Below are positions 1-9,460 of a stretch of DNA of 37,630 bases, piece after piece. Positions within the stretch are counted from its first letter, which is position 1. Each line of letters begins with the position of its first letter. Location: assembly GCF_005938655.1 (NCBI RefSeq), contig NZ_VCQT01000031.1, positions 1-37,630 of the forward strand, written 5' to 3'. The stretch comes from Alloalcanivorax gelatiniphagus (lineage in GTDB: Bacteria; Pseudomonadota; Gammaproteobacteria; Pseudomonadales; Alcanivoracaceae). A program made the translations under genes and the position numbers. Under the pieces are notes generated by a model. It saw only the letters and a program-made list of their open reading frames with translations, was not told where the DNA came from and made no database searches.

Positions 1-172
1 CAAAGTGCGATGAACCTTTTTTATGGCGCGGCCCATGGCGCGACGCCTTTATTGCTTAGCGCAAGCCCACCGGCTGACTTCATCGACACCAGCCAAAGGC
101 AAGGCAGCCAAACGGCGCCACGCTCCCCTCACCCATAATCGGACCATCTTTGAATCGACAAAGGACCCGACC

Positions 173-1480
173 ATGGCGAAAGACGCGATCGGCTTCGCCC
201 TGAGCACCCTCAACCGGCTTGCCGGCTCCGAACTGCTGGACCGCCTTGGCCTGCGCCATGGCGCGGAGCGGCTGGCCTACCGTCTCACCAAAAGCGGCTT
301 TCAGGTGATCACCACCAGCGCCCGCGCGTTCAAGGCCAGCGGCAACCAGGACCGGCCGGCGCGCCTGCACGCCCCGGGCCAGACCACCGGTCTGTTCGAC
401 CTGGGCATCACCGAAGAGCAGCAGATGATCCGCGACAGCGTGCGTGGCTTCGCCGATGACGTGCTGCGCGCCGGCGCCGAGGAAGCGGACGCCGCCCAGC
501 GCACCGACCCGGCGATTCAGGAACAGGCCCGTGAGCTGGGGCTGAACTTCTTCGCCGTGCCGGAAAGCCTGGGTGGCGCCGCCGCCGAGCGCTCCACCGT
601 AACCAGCCTGCTGGTGGCCGAGGAGCTGGGCCGTGGCGATATGGGCCAGGCGGTGGCGATTCTGGCGCCCATGGGCGTGGCCAACGCGCTCACCCAGTGG
701 GGCACCGCCCTGCAGCAGGACAAGTATCTGACGCCGTTCGCCGGCGAAGACGCGCCGCTGGCCACCATCGCCGTGTGCGAGCCGCGCCCGCTGTTTGATC
801 CCTGCGTGCTGCGCACCACCGCCACCCGCGACGGCGACCACTGGGTACTGAACGGCGAAAAATCCCTGGTGCCGCTGGCCGCCGAGGCGGAGCTGTTCCT
901 GGTGGCGGCGGACACCGATGAGGGCCCCGCCGTGTTTATCGTCGAGGGCGGCACGGAAGGCCTCAGCGCCGGCGAGGACCCGGCCATGGGCATCCGCGCC
1001 AGCGGCCAACGCCCCCTGCTGCTGGACAACGTGCGGGTTCCCGCCGATCAGCGCCTGGGCGACGGCGACTTCGATTACCGGGCCTTCGTGGACCTGGGTA
1101 CCCTGGCCTGGTGCGCGCTCGCCATCGGCACCGGTCAGGCGGTGCTCGACTATGTGGTGCCCTACTGCAACGAGCGTAAGGCGTTCGGTGAACCGATCAG
1201 TTATCGCCAGGCGGTGGCCTTCATGATCGCCGACATGGCCATCGAGCTGGACGCCATGCGCATGCTCACCTACCGCGCCGCCTGCCGCGCGGAGCAGGGC
1301 AAGACGTTCCAGCGCGAAGCCTATCTGGCGCGCACCCTGGTCAAGGAAAAAGCCATGAAGATCGGCACCGACGGCGTGCAGCTGCTGGGCGGCCATGGCT
1401 TTACTCACGAATACCCGGTGGAGCGCTGGTACCGGGATCTGCGCGCCATTGGCGTGGCGTTCGGCGGACTGCATCTGTAA
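173..1480 (+). CDS. Acyl-CoA dehydrogenase-like protein lacking catalytic residues
   Basis: A 435-residue protein with the acyl-CoA dehydrogenase fold: an N-terminal helical part with ITEEQQMIRDSVRGFADD near residue 85, a middle beta domain (DGDHWVLNGEK), and a C-terminal helical part with LLGGHGFTHEYPVERWYRDLR. It ends at that point, where MCAD-type enzymes continue into the YEGT motif carrying the catalytic Glu. The aligned position here is Phe. The alternative catalytic Glu used by isovaleryl-CoA dehydrogenase is Gly (VDLGTLAW), and the usual flavin loop GAGSD is replaced by CEPRPLFD. I chose ATG 173 because AAAGGA precedes it; longer in-frame starts lack such a site. The next gene, a canonical acyl-CoA dehydrogenase, starts 12 bases downstream. 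The family call is firm. The non-catalytic partner role is inference, by analogy with mycobacterial ChsE1-ChsE2 type heteromers. Confidence 0.85.
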   Translation: MAKDAIGFALSTLNRLAGSELLDRLGLRHGAERLAYRLTKSGFQVITTSARAFKASGNQDRPARLHAPGQTTGLFDLGITEEQQMIRDSVRGFADDVLRAGAEEADAAQRTDPAIQEQARELGLNFFAVPESLGGAAAERSTVTSLLVAEELGRGDMGQAVAILAPMGVANALTQWGTALQQDKYLTPFAGEDAPLATIAVCEPRPLFDPCVLRTTATRDGDHWVLNGEKSLVPLAAEAELFLVAADTDEGPAVFIVEGGTEGLSAGEDPAMGIRASGQRPLLLDNVRVPADQRLGDGDFDYRAFVDLGTLAWCALAIGTGQAVLDYVVPYCNERKAFGEPISYRQAVAFMIADMAIELDAMRMLTYRAACRAEQGKTFQREAYLARTLVKEKAMKIGTDGVQLLGGHGFTHEYPVERWYRDLRAIGVAFGGLHL

Positions 1481-1492
1481 GGGGACGGCACC

Positions 1493-2695
1493 ATGAACAT
1501 TGAAATTCCGAAGAAATTCAAACCGGTGATCCACAACGCCCGTCAGGTGGCGCTGAACAGCTTCCGGCCGATTTCGCGCAAGTACGACCGCGCCGAACAC
1601 GCCCGCCCCAAGGAGCTGGACATGGTGGCGTCGGTGCTGGACGGCTTTAACGAGGGCGACCCGGCCAACTCCGCCGGCGCCAGCCAGACCGGCAAGGGCA
1701 AGGTGAAGGACGACGGTTCCGTGAAGAACGGTTCCAACATGATGACCTGCCTGGGCGCCCTGGAGTTCTGCTACGGCGACACCGGCTTCCTGCTCGGCAT
1801 GCCCCGCCAGGGGCTGGGCAACGCGGCCATCGCCGCGGTGGCCACCGACGAACAGCTGGAGCGCTTCAAGGGTAAATGGGCGGCCATGGCGATCACCGAG
1901 CCCGGCGCCGGTTCGGACTCCGCCGCCATCCGCACCACCGCCAAGGAAGACGGCGACCATTACGTGCTCAACGGCGAGAAGATCTACGTGACTTCCGGTG
2001 AGCGCGCCGACTGCGTGGTGGTGTGGGCCAGCCTGGACCCGAAATTGGGCCGGGCGGCGATCAAATCCTTCGTGGTGGAATGGGGCACGCCGGGCATGGA
2101 GCTGGCGCGCCTGGAGAAAAAACTGGGCATCCGCGCCTCGGACACCGCCGCCATCAGTTTCAATGATTGCCGGGTGCCCAAGGAAAACCTGCTCGGCAAT
2201 CCGGAGGTGGACACCAAAGGCTTCGGCGGTGTCATGGAAACCTTCGACAACACCCGGCCGCTGGTGGCCTGCTTCGCCCTGGGCGTGGCCAAGGCTTCCC
2301 TGGAACGCACCCGCGAGCTGCTGGCCGATGCCATCAACTACGACTACGGCAAACCGGTGGATACGGTCAGCGCCGCGGAGGCGGAGCTGTATCGCATGGA
2401 AGCGGACTGGGAAGCGGCCTACTGGCTGGCCATGAAGGCGGCCTGGATGGCGGACAACAAGAAGTCCAACTCCCTGGAAGCCTCCATCTCCAAGGCCAAG
2501 GCCGGCCGCGTGGGCAACCAGATCACCCTGCGCTGCGTGGAACTGGCCGGTTCGGTGGGCTACACCGAGGACGAACTGCTGGAGAAGTGGGCGCGGGATT
2601 CGAAGATTCTGGATATCTTCGAGGGCACCCAGCAGATTCAGCAGCTGATCATCGCCCGCCGGGTGCTGGGGCTCAGCTCCAAGGAACTGAAGTAA
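1493..2695 (+). CDS. Acyl-CoA dehydrogenase, canonical catalytic type
   Basis: A 400-residue FAD-dependent acyl-CoA dehydrogenase, expected to introduce the trans-2 double bond in the first step of beta-oxidation. Visible family signatures are ITEPGAGSDSAA (flavin and substrate loop, about residue 134), DGDHYVLNGEKIYVTSG, ETFDNTRPLVACFALG with the conserved TRP, and near the C-terminus KILDIFEGTQQIQQLIIARR, where the Glu of FEGT aligns with the MCAD catalytic base. Length is normal. The start has AAGGGG overlapping the stop of the preceding gene, with a 12-base gap, so the two are very likely co-transcribed and translationally linked. A perfect REP pair follows the stop. Chain-length or branched substrate specificity cannot be read from sequence alone. 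Confidence 0.92.
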   Translation: MNIEIPKKFKPVIHNARQVALNSFRPISRKYDRAEHARPKELDMVASVLDGFNEGDPANSAGASQTGKGKVKDDGSVKNGSNMMTCLGALEFCYGDTGFLLGMPRQGLGNAAIAAVATDEQLERFKGKWAAMAITEPGAGSDSAAIRTTAKEDGDHYVLNGEKIYVTSGERADCVVVWASLDPKLGRAAIKSFVVEWGTPGMELARLEKKLGIRASDTAAISFNDCRVPKENLLGNPEVDTKGFGGVMETFDNTRPLVACFALGVAKASLERTRELLADAINYDYGKPVDTVSAAEAELYRMEADWEAAYWLAMKAAWMADNKKSNSLEASISKAKAGRVGNQITLRCVELAGSVGYTEDELLEKWARDSKILDIFEGTQQIQQLIIARRVLGLSSKELK

Positions 2696-2710
2696 CAGCG
2701 GGCGGTGTTA

Positions 2711-2761
2711 TCGCGGCTGAAGCCGCTCCTACAAGGCCCGTAGGAGCGGCTTCAGCCGCGA
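2711..2761. repeat. REP inverted pair between convergent genes
   Basis: Two 22-base REP units in perfect inverted orientation (2711-2732 and 2740-2761) are separated by a 7-base loop. Each unit contains the hairpin word GAGCGGCTTCAGCCGC. The pair lies between the 3' ends of the acyl-CoA dehydrogenase gene and fadH, where it could form a strong bidirectional stem-loop that ends or stabilises transcripts. The same units recur at 4901, 30954, 31787, 32011, 35836, 35937 and 37616. No RAYT transposase gene is in the window. Confidence 0.9.
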
Positions 2762-2772
2762 CCGCCCGGCAG

Positions 2773-4894
<2,122 letters not shown>

Positions 4895-4900
4895 TTCTGA

Positions 4901-4963
4901 TCGCGGCTGAAGCCGCTCCTACAGAGGCAAGGCATCGCGCTGTAGGAGCGGCTTCAGCCGCGA
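4901..4963. repeat. REP inverted pair in the tetR leader
   Basis: Two exact 22-base REP units face each other (4901-4922 and 4942-4963) around a 19-base spacer. Unlike most copies in this window, the pair lies upstream of a gene, between the predicted tetR promoter and its ATG at 4984. The transcribed leader would therefore fold into a strong stem ending about ten bases before the ribosome-binding site. Confidence 0.9.
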
Positions 4964-4983
4964 TCCGCCGACCCAGGAGTCCC

Positions 4984-5586
4984 ATGCCCCGTCCCGCCCG
5001 CTACCACCACGGCGATCTCCGCGACACCCTGCTGCGCGAAGCCGCCATCCTGCTCCGCGAGCACGGCGTGCAGGGCCTGTCCCTGCGCCGGCTGGCGGAA
5101 CGGGCCGGGGTGTCGCGCACCGCGCCCTACCACCATTTCACCGACAAGAATGCCCTGCTCTGCGCGCTGGCGGAGCAGGGTTTCTTGCGCCTGGACCGGC
5201 TGATCGACGGCATGTCCCTGGACCCGGCGGACCCGGAACCGGGGCTGCGCCAGTTCGTGCGCGACTACCTGCGCTTCGCCGCCGAGGACCCGGAACGCTA
5301 TGAGTTGATGTTCGGCCGCACCCTGTGGAAAGCGGGCCGGCCAGACCCGGCGCTGACCCGGGTGGCCCATGACTGCTTCCGCCGCTACGTGGAGGCGGTG
5401 CGCCCGGAACGATTAGGCAGCCTGGGTCAGGGCGCCGACCCGCTGCGCGTGGCGCAGGCCAGCTGGGCCACGCTGCATGGCCTGTGCCGGCTGTTGTTGG
5501 ATGGCATCTATCTGCGTCGGGAAGACATGGAAGCGGTCAGCGACCAGGCGGTAACGCTGATGCTGGCCGGGCTGCGGCGTGACTGA
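4984..5586 (+). CDS. TetR/AcrR regulator with WHG-type C-terminal domain
   Basis: A 200-residue transcription factor. The N-terminal TetR helix-turn-helix spans about residues 8-55 (LLREHGVQGLSLRRLAERAG then VSRTAPYHHFTDKNALL). The C-terminal half contains ASWATLHGLCRLLLDG, the Trp-His-Gly signature of the WHG ligand-binding domain. The start is ATG 4984 with AGGAG about five bases upstream; a much longer open frame upstream runs antisense to fadH and is not real. It is divergent from fadH and shares its paired operators, so it probably represses fadH and itself. The inducer is unknown; an acyl-CoA is a reasonable guess from context. Confidence 0.9.
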   Translation: MPRPARYHHGDLRDTLLREAAILLREHGVQGLSLRRLAERAGVSRTAPYHHFTDKNALLCALAEQGFLRLDRLIDGMSLDPADPEPGLRQFVRDYLRFAAEDPERYELMFGRTLWKAGRPDPALTRVAHDCFRRYVEAVRPERLGSLGQGADPLRVAQASWATLHGLCRLLLDGIYLRREDMEAVSDQAVTLMLAGLRRD

Positions 5587-5618
5587 GCGGGTGTTTATAT
5601 ATTCCGTTGGCGGTGGTT

Positions 5619-6938
5619 TCAGACCCGCGCCCAAGGCAAACGCAGACTGACCCGCAAACCACCCAGGGGCGATTCGCCCAGCTCCAGGGTGCCGCCATAG
5701 GCATCCACCGTATCGCTGACGATGGCCAGTCCCAGGCCGTGGCCGGGCACCCGCTGGTCCAGGCGGTGGCCACGCTGCAGCACCTCCCCGTGCCGTTCCG
5801 GCGCGATGCCGGGCCCGTCGTCGTCCACCGTTACGCGCAGTTCGTCGGTTCCCCGGGACAGGTGCAGCGCCACCCGGCCGCGCGCCCACTTGCAGGCGTT
5901 GTCCATCAGGTTGCCGAGCAGCTCCAGCATGTCGTCCCGTTCCAGCGGCAGCGGCGCCATACGGTGGCCGTCGGCGGTGAGCGTCAGCGGCCGGTCGTGG
6001 GCCCGCCGCAGGGTGTCGAGCAGCAACGGCACGTCCCGGGCCGGCTCGAAACGGGTGGTGGCGGTGGCGCCGGCGGCCACCCGGGCGCGCCCCAGGGCCC
6101 GGCCCACGGCGTTCTCGATCTGGTCGAGCTGGTCGGAGAGCAACCGGTGCAGCTCCGGGGACTGACGTTGCAGGTCTGCGTTACAGCGGTTGCGCAGCAC
6201 CGACAGCGGCGTCTTCAAGGCATGGCCCAGGTCGCCCAGCGCATGGCGGGAACGGGCCAGTTGCTGCTCGGTGTGACGCTGCAGCCGGTTGATCTCCTCC
6301 ACCAGCGGGCGCAGCTCCGTGGCCACGTCCTGGTCCAGCTCGGCGCGCTGGCCGCCGCGCAGTTGCTCGATCTGGTGGCGGGCGCCCTTGAGCGGGCGCA
6401 AGCCGCGGCGGATCAGGTATTGCTGAACCAGCGCCAAGGCACCCAGCAACAGCACCCAGGCCACCAGGGCGGCGGCTTTCAGATCCTGGAACTTGGCCAG
6501 TTGCGGCGCGTAATCCTGGGCCACCACCACGGTCAGGGTCTGACCGTCGCGGCGAAACTGGGCGCGGTAACGGAGCAGACTCTGACCGCCGGGGCCCGGC
6601 TGCAGGTCGGTGTCCATGCCGGTGCGGTCCGGCAACGGCAGGGCCGCGTCCCACAGGGAGCGGGAGCGCCAGCGCTGATCGTCGATCAGCACCACGAAGT
6701 AACGGCCGGACAGGGGCTTGCGGTAGGCCGGGTCCAACCGGTCCTGGTCCAGCACCAGACCATCGTGGCCGCGCACGATGGCCGCCAGCACGCTGCTGGT
6801 TTCGTCGCGCAGTTGCCGGCCGCTCAGTTGGCGCTGCTCCCGGTCCAGCCACCACAGGGCCGCCTGCCCGGCCACCAGGCCGGCCACCAACAGGCTGACG
6901 AACAGGCTCACGCCCAGGCGGCGGCCGATGGATCGCAT
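5619..6938 (-). CDS. Membrane sensor histidine kinase (PhoQ/QseC-like)
   Basis: A 439-residue inner-membrane sensor kinase. A first membrane helix lies at about residues 9-30, a periplasmic sensing domain spans about 31-155, and a second helix about 156-175 is followed by a HAMP-like linker. The H-box DLGHALKTPLSVL carries the phospho-accepting His239, the N-box LGNLMDNACKWA has Asn347, and the G-boxes DDDGPGIAP and GHGLGLAIVSD complete the ATPase domain. The start codon follows the TGA of the response-regulator gene by one base, so translation is coupled. As last gene of the operon it follows two periplasmic PepSY proteins, which may feed its sensor domain. The signal cannot be deduced; related systems respond to cations, metals or cationic peptides. 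Confidence 0.93.
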   Translation of the reverse strand: MRSIGRRLGVSLFVSLLVAGLVAGQAALWWLDREQRQLSGRQLRDETSSVLAAIVRGHDGLVLDQDRLDPAYRKPLSGRYFVVLIDDQRWRSRSLWDAALPLPDRTGMDTDLQPGPGGQSLLRYRAQFRRDGQTLTVVVAQDYAPQLAKFQDLKAAALVAWVLLLGALALVQQYLIRRGLRPLKGARHQIEQLRGGQRAELDQDVATELRPLVEEINRLQRHTEQQLARSRHALGDLGHALKTPLSVLRNRCNADLQRQSPELHRLLSDQLDQIENAVGRALGRARVAAGATATTRFEPARDVPLLLDTLRRAHDRPLTLTADGHRMAPLPLERDDMLELLGNLMDNACKWARGRVALHLSRGTDELRVTVDDDGPGIAPERHGEVLQRGHRLDQRVPGHGLGLAIVSDTVDAYGGTLELGESPLGGLRVSLRLPWARV

Positions 6939-6939
6939 C

Positions 6940-7611
6940 TCAGTTTCCGTCGCGGCCGACGAACAGGTAACCCTGGCCGCGCCGGGTCTGGATCACGCCA
7001 CTGCCCAGCTTGCGGCGCAGCCGGTTGATGTGCACCTCCACCACATTGGAGTCGCGTTCGCTTTCGCCGTCGTAAAGGTGTTCGTTGAGGGCCGCCTTGG
7101 AGATCAGGCGACGCGGGTTGAGCATGAAGTAGCGCAGCATGCGGAACTCGGCGCCGGTCAGCTCCACTTCCCGGTCGTCCAGCCACACCGTCTGGCGGGC
7201 TTCCTCCAGCTCCAGGCCGCCGGCGTTCAGCCGGCTCTGGTTGGTGCCGCCGTGGCTGCGGCGCAGCACCGCCTGGATGCGCAGCAGCAACTCCTCGGGG
7301 TGGAACGGTTTGGTCAGGTAGTCGTCGGCGCCGGCGCGCAGGCCGTCCACCCGCTCCGCCCAGCTGTCCCGGGCGGTGAGGATCAGCACCGGCAGGGTCA
7401 GCCCCTCCTCGCGCCAGCGCCGCAGCACCTGCAAACCGTCCAGGCCCGGCAAGCCCAGGTCCAGCACCGCCAGGTCGAAGGGCTCGTCATGGGCGCGCAC
7501 CGCCGCGTCGCGGCCGTCCGCCAGCCAATCCACCGCGTAGCCGCTGTCGCGCAGCATCGGCATCAGTTGATCGGCCAGATCCACATTGTCTTCCACCAGC
7601 AACAGGCGCAT
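6940..7611 (-). CDS. OmpR/PhoP-family response regulator
   Basis: A 223-residue two-domain regulator. The receiver domain (1-115) has the acidic pair near residues 7-8, phospho-acceptor Asp51 in [11 protein letters not shown], Thr79 in LILTARD and Lys101 in [10 protein letters not shown]. The winged-helix domain carries the recognition region [16 protein letters not shown] and the wing [11 protein letters not shown]. The ATG at 7611 shares its A with the stop of the upstream PepSY gene (TGATG), which fixes this start over longer upstream frames. Four CTKAA half-sites at exact 11-base spacing upstream of the operon fit binding by tandem dimers of this class, so autoregulation is likely. Confidence 0.94.
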   Translation of the reverse strand: MRLLLVEDNVDLADQLMPMLRDSGYAVDWLADGRDAAVRAHDEPFDLAVLDLGLPGLDGLQVLRRWREEGLTLPVLILTARDSWAERVDGLRAGADDYLTKPFHPEELLLRIQAVLRRSHGGTNQSRLNAGGLELEEARQTVWLDDREVELTGAEFRMLRYFMLNPRRLISKAALNEHLYDGESERDSNVVEVHINRLRRKLGSGVIQTRRGQGYLFVGRDGN

Positions 7612-7943
7612 CAGTCGTCCACTTCGTCTTCGAGAATGCGCCCGCTGCGGGCGTCGATTTCCAGCTCGCGCACCACGCCATCGGCGGTGAGCAGCTCCAG
7701 TTCGTAGATCAGCTCGCCGTCGTCCCGTTCCAGCTCCGCTTCCAGCAGGCTGGCACGCGGGTGGCGCTCCATGGCCACCGCCAGAATTTTCTCGAAGGGC
7801 TGCACCTCGCCGCTCTGACGCAAACGCAGGGCCTCGTCGTGGCTCACGTCCAGCGCCACGGCCGGTGCCATCAGACACGCCAGAAAGGCGGCCAGGGCCG
7901 CCTTCCGTGGAGCGAGATTAAATCGTGACTCACGGTTGGGCAT
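7611..7943 (-). CDS. PepSY-domain periplasmic protein (second copy)
   Basis: A 110-residue exported protein: charged N-terminus, hydrophobic core [16 protein letters not shown] ending in a likely cleavage site before LDVSHDEA, then one PepSY domain with the usual pattern of an alpha helix ([16 protein letters not shown]) and beta strands ([28 protein letters not shown]). Small PepSY proteins often sit with PhoP/QseB-type systems and are thought to inhibit or tune partners in the periplasm. Its ATG overlaps the stop of the preceding PepSY gene and its TGA overlaps the regulator ATG. It and the upstream gene look like a tandem duplication. Confidence 0.85.
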   Translation of the reverse strand: MPNRESRFNLAPRKAALAAFLACLMAPAVALDVSHDEALRLRQSGEVQPFEKILAVAMERHPRASLLEAELERDDGELIYELELLTADGVVRELEIDARSGRILEDEVDD

Positions 7944-8257
7944 CAGTCGTCCCGTTCCTCGCGCAGGATTTCACCGTTGCCGGCATCCAGGTGCACTTCC
8001 CATTGCTGACCCTGGGCGTCGCGCAACTCCACCTGATAAATGTAGCGGCCGTATTCCTCTTCCAGCTCGGTTTCCTCGATCTTGGCGTCCGGGTGGTTGG
8101 CCAGGGCCGCCTGGTTGAGCTTGTCGAAGGCCTGAATGGTGCCGTCATTGACCAGCTTGTTGACCTGGTCCGGGCGTACATCATCGGCATGGGCCACGGC
8201 GGTGGCACCGGTGAAGGTGATCAGTGCGGCGAGCAGGGTGGTTTTGGTGGCGTTCAT
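7943..8257 (-). CDS. PepSY-domain periplasmic protein (first copy)
   Basis: A 104-residue exported protein and the first gene of the operon. The signal peptide is clear (MNATKTTLLAALITFTGATA ending AHA before DDVRPDQ). One PepSY domain follows, with helix IQAFDKLNQAALANHPDAK and strands IYQVELRDAQG and WEVHLDAGNGEILREERDD. AAGGAGA sits at good distance before the ATG. It has the same layout as the next gene and the same Asp-Asp C-terminus, and its stop overlaps that gene's start. A periplasmic accessory role for the downstream kinase is inferred from context only. Confidence 0.87.
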   Translation of the reverse strand: MNATKTTLLAALITFTGATAVAHADDVRPDQVNKLVNDGTIQAFDKLNQAALANHPDAKIEETELEEEYGRYIYQVELRDAQGQQWEVHLDAGNGEILREERDD

Positions 8258-8332
8258 GAGTGTTCTCCTTTCCTCATCGGGCGACGCCCTTGGCGCGCCG
8301 GTTTTGGTGTGTCCCGTTGGGGTACGGTTTCC

Positions 8333-8386
8333 ACTCTACGGCGGCCCGCTTAATTCTCCCTGAAGCGTCCCTGAACGCAACCTTAA
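8333..8386 (-). promoter_or_regulatory. Activator-type promoter with four tandem 11-bp half-sites
   Basis: On the plus strand CTTAA (8349), CTGAA (8360), CTGAA (8371) and CTTAA (8382) are spaced at exactly 11 bases; the middle two sit in the longer repeat TCCCTGAA. For the PepSY operon on the minus strand, a -10 like TAGAGT lies at 8333-8338, and the normal -35 place 17 bases away falls inside the array, with no TTGACA there. This is the layout of promoters activated by OmpR-family regulators such as PmrA or QseB, whose boxes are CTTAA repeats at 11-bp spacing. The regulator encoded in this operon is the expected binder. Confidence 0.65.
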
Positions 8387-8501
8387 CGGCGGCCGGCCAC
8401 TCCCTGGCCCTTGCAAAGCGGCCTGGACTGGGGTGAAGTTACGTTTTCGGAATTGGCTTCCATTTTCAATATCGGCACATCATCCATAAAAAGGACACTC
8501 C

Positions 8502-9365
8502 ATGCATACCGATCTGCCTGACCTGCTTGCCCTGCTGGACCTGACGCCCCTGGACGAGGACCGCTTTCAGGGCGAAAGCCGCAATATCGTCGGGCCGCGC
8601 ATTTTCGGCGGACAGGTAATCAGCCAGGCGCTGGTGGCCGCCTCCCGCACCGTGGCCGGCCGCCCGGCCCACTCCCTGCAAGCCTACTTTCTGCGCCCCG
8701 GGGACGTGCGCGAGCCGATCCAGTTCCAGGTCGAACGGGTCCGCGACGGCGGCACCTTCTCCACCCGTCGGGTGGTGGCCGAGCAGCGCGGCCGGCCGAT
8801 TTTCGACATGGCTCTGTCCTTCCACAACGCGGAACAGGGCCTGGAGCACCAGACCGCCAGCTTCCAGGCACCGGACCCGGACGACCTGCTCACCGAACAC
8901 GACATGAACGCCCGCTTCCTGGAAGGCGAGGAAATCTCCGAGAACTTCCGCGCCGCCCTGCTGCGCCGCAAGCCCATCGAAATCCGCCCGGTCACCCAGC
9001 GCCATCCGCTGCGCCCGGAAAAAACCGAGCCGGTCCGTCAGACCTGGATTCGCGCCAGCGGCCTGGACAGCGACGACCTGCTGCTGCACCAGGCATTACT
9101 CGCCTATGTGTCGGATCACAGCCTGATGGGCGCCGCCCTGCTGCCCCACGGCGTTACTTTCCTGAGCCGCGACATGCAGGTGGCCAGCCTGGACCACACC
9201 CTCTGGTTCCATCGACCGGTGCGCTTCGACGACTGGCTGTTCTATGACATGGAAAGCCCCATCGCCCACGGCGGGCGGGGCTTTACCCGGGGAAGGATTT
9301 TCAATCGTGCCGGGGAGCTGGTGGCGTCGGTGGCGCAGGAGGGGTTGATCAGACAGCAAAGTTAG
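8502..9365 (+). CDS. tesB: Acyl-CoA thioesterase II
   Basis: A 287-residue double-hotdog thioesterase that hydrolyses acyl-CoA to free fatty acid and CoA in the cytoplasm. Family signatures include RIFGGQVISQALVAA near residue 33, SLQAYFLRPGD, and the C-terminal block QVASLDHTLWFHRPVR. The E. coli TesB catalytic network Asp204-Thr228-Gln278 corresponds here to Asp205 (YVSDHSLM), Ser229 and Gln279 (VAQEG); Ser replaces Thr. Length matches the family. AAAAGGAC precedes the ATG. It is transcribed divergently from the PepSY operon and converges on a thiolase gene, with an inverted repeat between the 3' ends. Confidence 0.95.
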   Translation: MHTDLPDLLALLDLTPLDEDRFQGESRNIVGPRIFGGQVISQALVAASRTVAGRPAHSLQAYFLRPGDVREPIQFQVERVRDGGTFSTRRVVAEQRGRPIFDMALSFHNAEQGLEHQTASFQAPDPDDLLTEHDMNARFLEGEEISENFRAALLRRKPIEIRPVTQRHPLRPEKTEPVRQTWIRASGLDSDDLLLHQALLAYVSDHSLMGAALLPHGVTFLSRDMQVASLDHTLWFHRPVRFDDWLFYDMESPIAHGGRGFTRGRIFNRAGELVASVAQEGLIRQQS

Positions 9366-9460
9366 AAGTTGAAAGTTCAAAGTTGAAAGCGCGGCGCAGG
9401 GCCTCGGCTTTTCAGCCAGGCCGTGCCCGCGCTTTCTCCTTTTAACTTTTCACTTTCAAC
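9365..9460. repeat. AT-rich inverted repeat (AGTTGAAAG family) between tesB and thiolase
   Basis: Left arm AGTTGAAAGTTCAAAGTTG with AAAGCGCGG pairs with a right arm whose complement begins AGTTGAAAGTGAAAAGTT and also ends AAAGCGCGG, giving a long imperfect stem. The right arm (9436-9460) is an exact 25-base inverted copy of 36785-36809. It separates convergent genes and has T-rich flanks on both strands, so it probably serves as a bidirectional terminator. Its last base is the first base of the thiolase stop triplet. Confidence 0.75.

Noticed and set aside
1-172. A promoter for the first acyl-CoA dehydrogenase gene
   Set aside because: CATAAT at 134-139 resembles a -10, but no acceptable -35 is at 16-18 bases; the true promoter may lie before the window.
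80-1960. Long minus-strand open frame opposite the acyl-CoA dehydrogenase genes
   Set aside because: Composition is typical of a GC-rich antisense shadow (Gly, Ala, His, Gln, Val repeats); no family motif, and the plus strand has two clear enzymes with good ribosome sites.
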